Part shown: in pieces, positions 62,114 to 64,000 of the stretch
How the letters are laid out: every line of letters begins with the position of its first letter
How positions within the stretch are numbered: position 1 is the first letter of the stretch
From: Mycobacterium sp. OTB74
GTDB taxonomy: Bacteria; Actinomycetota; Actinomycetes; Mycobacteriales; Mycobacteriaceae
Reading direction: 5' to 3'
DNA: 64,000 nucleotides
Assembly (NCBI RefSeq): GCF_029892685.1
Contig: NZ_JARXVD010000014.1
Location: 1 to 64,000 of the forward strand
Program-made: the position numbers and the translations under genes
Notes under the pieces: model-generated
The model's input: the letters and a program-made list of their open reading frames with translations, nothing else
Database searches by the model: none
What the model was told of the DNA's origin: nothing

Positions 62114-64000
62114 TTATGCCCGCTTCATCGGCCAGCGAATCAGCGCGGCCAACTCCTCACGATCAGCGGCATCGAGCTTCAGGCAGGCCCGGTAGATATG
62201 GCCCTCGGCAGTTCGCACGGACATGCACAGTTTGTCGGCGATATCGCGGTTGGACAGGCCCTCAGCGACCAGAGAGGCGATCTCGTGTTCGCGGGAGCTT
62301 AGCGGAAGTGGTTGTGCTGCAGCACGAATCGCGGGAGTGATGACACCACCGCAGCGCTCCGCGAGGTCGGCAACCCGGGCCGCGGCAAGCGCGCCCAGCC
62401 GTCGTCGCCCGGCCCGGTCGTGTGCGGTGGCGGCCTGCGCTGCAGCGTCTGTGGCCGCCAGCAGCAGCCCGACGGCCTCGAACTCGAGGCTCACGGCATC
62501 AAGACGCTCGGCGTCGGAGTTGGCCAGGGCCACGGCATGATCGGCATAAAGCACCGCGAGCTTGCCGTCCAGGTCTCCAGCAAGTTGTACAAGGCGAGAC
62601 CCGGAGGTCCGGTCGCCGAATCGTGCGGCGTGATGGAGGGCCTCGGCTTCGACCGCGTACTGCTTGGATTGTCGCGCTTCAGTGGCAGCGCGCCGGGCGA
62701 GGTCGATTGCAGTACGGTGCCCACCGCGCGCCGCTGCCAGCCACGCCCGCGCGATCAGCATTTCCGGGCCGAACAATGCGACCTGCGGACCGAAACGTCG
62801 GGCCGCGTCGGCCAACACACGCTCCGCATCGAGGAACTGGCCCAGCGCGGTATAGCTACGGATGAGCAGCAGTTGACCCACGAGGCGCCACGGCAGGGGA
62901 GTCTTAGCGTTGAGAGCGGCCAGTGCCTGCTCGATCTCGGTGATGGCGTCGCGGAATTGACCACGACATGTTGCCACCAGACCAGTCGCGATTTTCGCGA
63001 TGGCCCAGCCCATGAACTGGCCTTCGGAGAAGACATTGCCGAACTCGGCGGCGAGCTGACCGGCCCGATCCAGGTCGCCCAGATAGGCCAGTGCGAGCAC
63101 GTCGAAGTACCGGATCATCAGCCGGATCATGCCGTCGGTGGTTCTCGGCTCGGCCCGATAACGGAGGGCGATGGTGACGTACGAGCGGCTGCGCCCACTG
63201 ACCGGCATGGCCAGGCCGGCGGCAAACGTCGCGAAGTCGATGGCTTCTTCGGGTGCGCAGGGGTCGTTCAGAACCGCGGTCGAGGCACTGATTGCAGCCT
63301 CGATGTCGTTCTGGTGCACCGATACCGCCGCAGCGCAGCCTTCGACGATCGATCGCCGTTCCGGCTGCTGAATCCGGGATCGCAACAACACAAGAAGGTC
63401 ATGGGTCGCCTCGACGTCGACGACCGACCAGAACAATATGCTCAATCGCGGGATGCCCCAGAGCAGCAATAGCAGTTCATCGAGATCGTCGGGATTGAAC
63501 CGGGCCAGGACGGCGTCGGCCTCATCCGCGCGGCCCTGCCACAGCACTGCGCGGGCCAGCAGCGCGCCGGCCCGCAAGCCGTCTCCGTGATCAAAGGCGG
63601 TGCGGGCCAACTGTTCTCCGAGCGGCAGATTGGCCAGCGCGATAGCATCCCGAGCTGCCGCGACCAGCAGGGAATTGTCCGGCAGCCGGTCGCTTTCGGC
63701 GCTCAACTGAGCAAGCCGGATCCGTGCGGCGGCCGAGTCCAGAGGCTGACGGCGCAGTACCTGGGTCAGCTGGCCTCTGAGCATCCGCGCTGACGCTGTG
63801 CCCAGGCGTCTTCGGATCACCTCACCGTATAGCGGATGGCTGAATGAGGCCTCGGTCTGCAGGCCGTCTCGGGCGATTCGGATAAACCCTTGTGCCTCTG
63901 CGGAATTCACGCACGCCTCGCCGCACAGCTCGGTAAGTGTATCGATGTCCAGTGGCTCGCACAGCGCCAGCAGATGTAGCGCAGCGGTGGCCTCGCCCGC
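62114..64000 (-). CDS. LuxR-family regulator (LAL-type), N-terminus outside window
   Basis: At least 628 residues are visible and the frame is still open at the window edge. A C-terminal LuxR helix-turn-helix ('LSSREHEIASLVAEGLSNRD', then 'IADKLCMSVRTAEGHIYRAC') follows a long TPR-like helical region. The missing N-terminus probably contains an ATPase domain, as in LAL/MalT-type activators. The ATG at 63910 is internal because coding sequence continues upstream of it. Confidence 0.85.
   Translation of the reverse strand, partial: AGEATAALHLLALCEPLDIDTLTELCGEACVNSAEAQGFIRIARDGLQTEASFSHPLYGEVIRRRLGTASARMLRGQLTQVLRRQPLDSAAARIRLAQLSAESDRLPDNSLLVAAARDAIALANLPLGEQLARTAFDHGDGLRAGALLARAVLWQGRADEADAVLARFNPDDLDELLLLLWGIPRLSILFWSVVDVEATHDLLVLLRSRIQQPERRSIVEGCAAAVSVHQNDIEAAISASTAVLNDPCAPEEAIDFATFAAGLAMPVSGRSRSYVTIALRYRAEPRTTDGMIRLMIRYFDVLALAYLGDLDRAGQLAAEFGNVFSEGQFMGWAIAKIATGLVATCRGQFRDAITEIEQALAALNAKTPLPWRLVGQLLLIRSYTALGQFLDAERVLADAARRFGPQVALFGPEMLIARAWLAAARGGHRTAIDLARRAATEARQSKQYAVEAEALHHAARFGDRTSGSRLVQLAGDLDGKLAVLYADHAVALANSDAERLDAVSLEFEAVGLLLAATDAAAQAATAHDRAGRRRLGALAAARVADLAERCGGVITPAIRAAAQPLPLSSREHEIASLVAEGLSNRDIADKLCMSVRTAEGHIYRACLKLDAADREELAALIRWPMKRA

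Overview
The window is high-GC actinobacterial DNA from a Mycobacterium/Mycolicibacterium-type genome. The main evidence is the right half, where gene order (M20 peptidase, PEBP protein, pyrD, lppL-like lipoprotein, uppP, histidine phosphatase, DUF3090, SCO1664-family, cysQ, mshC, SDR, PAC2 protein, metH, hisE, hisG, DUF4126) follows my recollection of the Mycobacterium tuberculosis Rv2141c-Rv2120c segment. mshC also implies mycothiol synthesis. No database search was possible, so all family names come from motifs and recall.

Left flank (1-4.4 kb): an IS3 transposase tail, a decayed TetR-type gene, and a complete frdABCD fumarate reductase operon on the minus strand. The operon is headed by a small Cys/His-rich gene. 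A CRP-like site, AGTGA-N6-TCACA, overlaps its promoter.

Island (about 4.9-30.66 kb): a 21-bp perfect direct repeat (4913-4933 and 30641-30661) copies the 3' end of the tRNA-Leu(GAG) gene at 30644-30729, so the DNA between the repeats looks like an element inserted at that tRNA. Its right arm (23.2-30.7 kb) is an actinomycete integrative-conjugative (AICE) module: creatininase-family gene, XRE/TPR regulator, small OB-like protein, FtsK/TraB-like translocase, RepSA-like initiator, small ORF and large serine recombinase. The recombinase's last codons and stop lie inside the tRNA-derived att repeat. A degenerate second copy of the recombinase 3' region lies just left of the left repeat, suggesting successive insertions. 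The left arm (5-14.5 kb) is a graveyard of IS3-, IS21-, IS481- and DUF6431-type fragments. It also holds two unrelated-looking genes with HEPN-like RX4H motifs and an S53 (sedolisin) peptidase gene.

The centre (15.2-22.3 kb) is the standout: a class I lanthipeptide-type RiPP cluster. It has a small accessory gene, a 239-residue precursor whose last ~150 residues are a repetitive TC-x-x-TC array (33 Cys, 33 Ser/Thr), a LanC cyclase with all key residues, a full-length LanB dehydratase and an LLM-class flavin/F420-type oxidoreductase. The leader has two FxLD-like motifs separated by a 24-bp tandem repeat. The product would be an unusually long, multiply ringed thioether polypeptide, possibly with some dehydro-residues reduced to D-amino acids.

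Right flank (30.7-64 kb): core metabolism as listed above. Three accessory genes (SDR, NMT1-type binding protein, MOSC-ferredoxin reductase fusion) sit between the PEBP gene and pyrD. Further right are an E. coli-type MetH, a HAD phosphatase without a canonical start, a sugar porter, a 13E12/HNH protein, hisE-hisG, a dihydrolipoamide-dehydrogenase-like flavoprotein, a flavodoxin-like protein, an ArsR-SRPBCC pair, an LLM oxidoreductase and a LuxR regulator cut by the window end.
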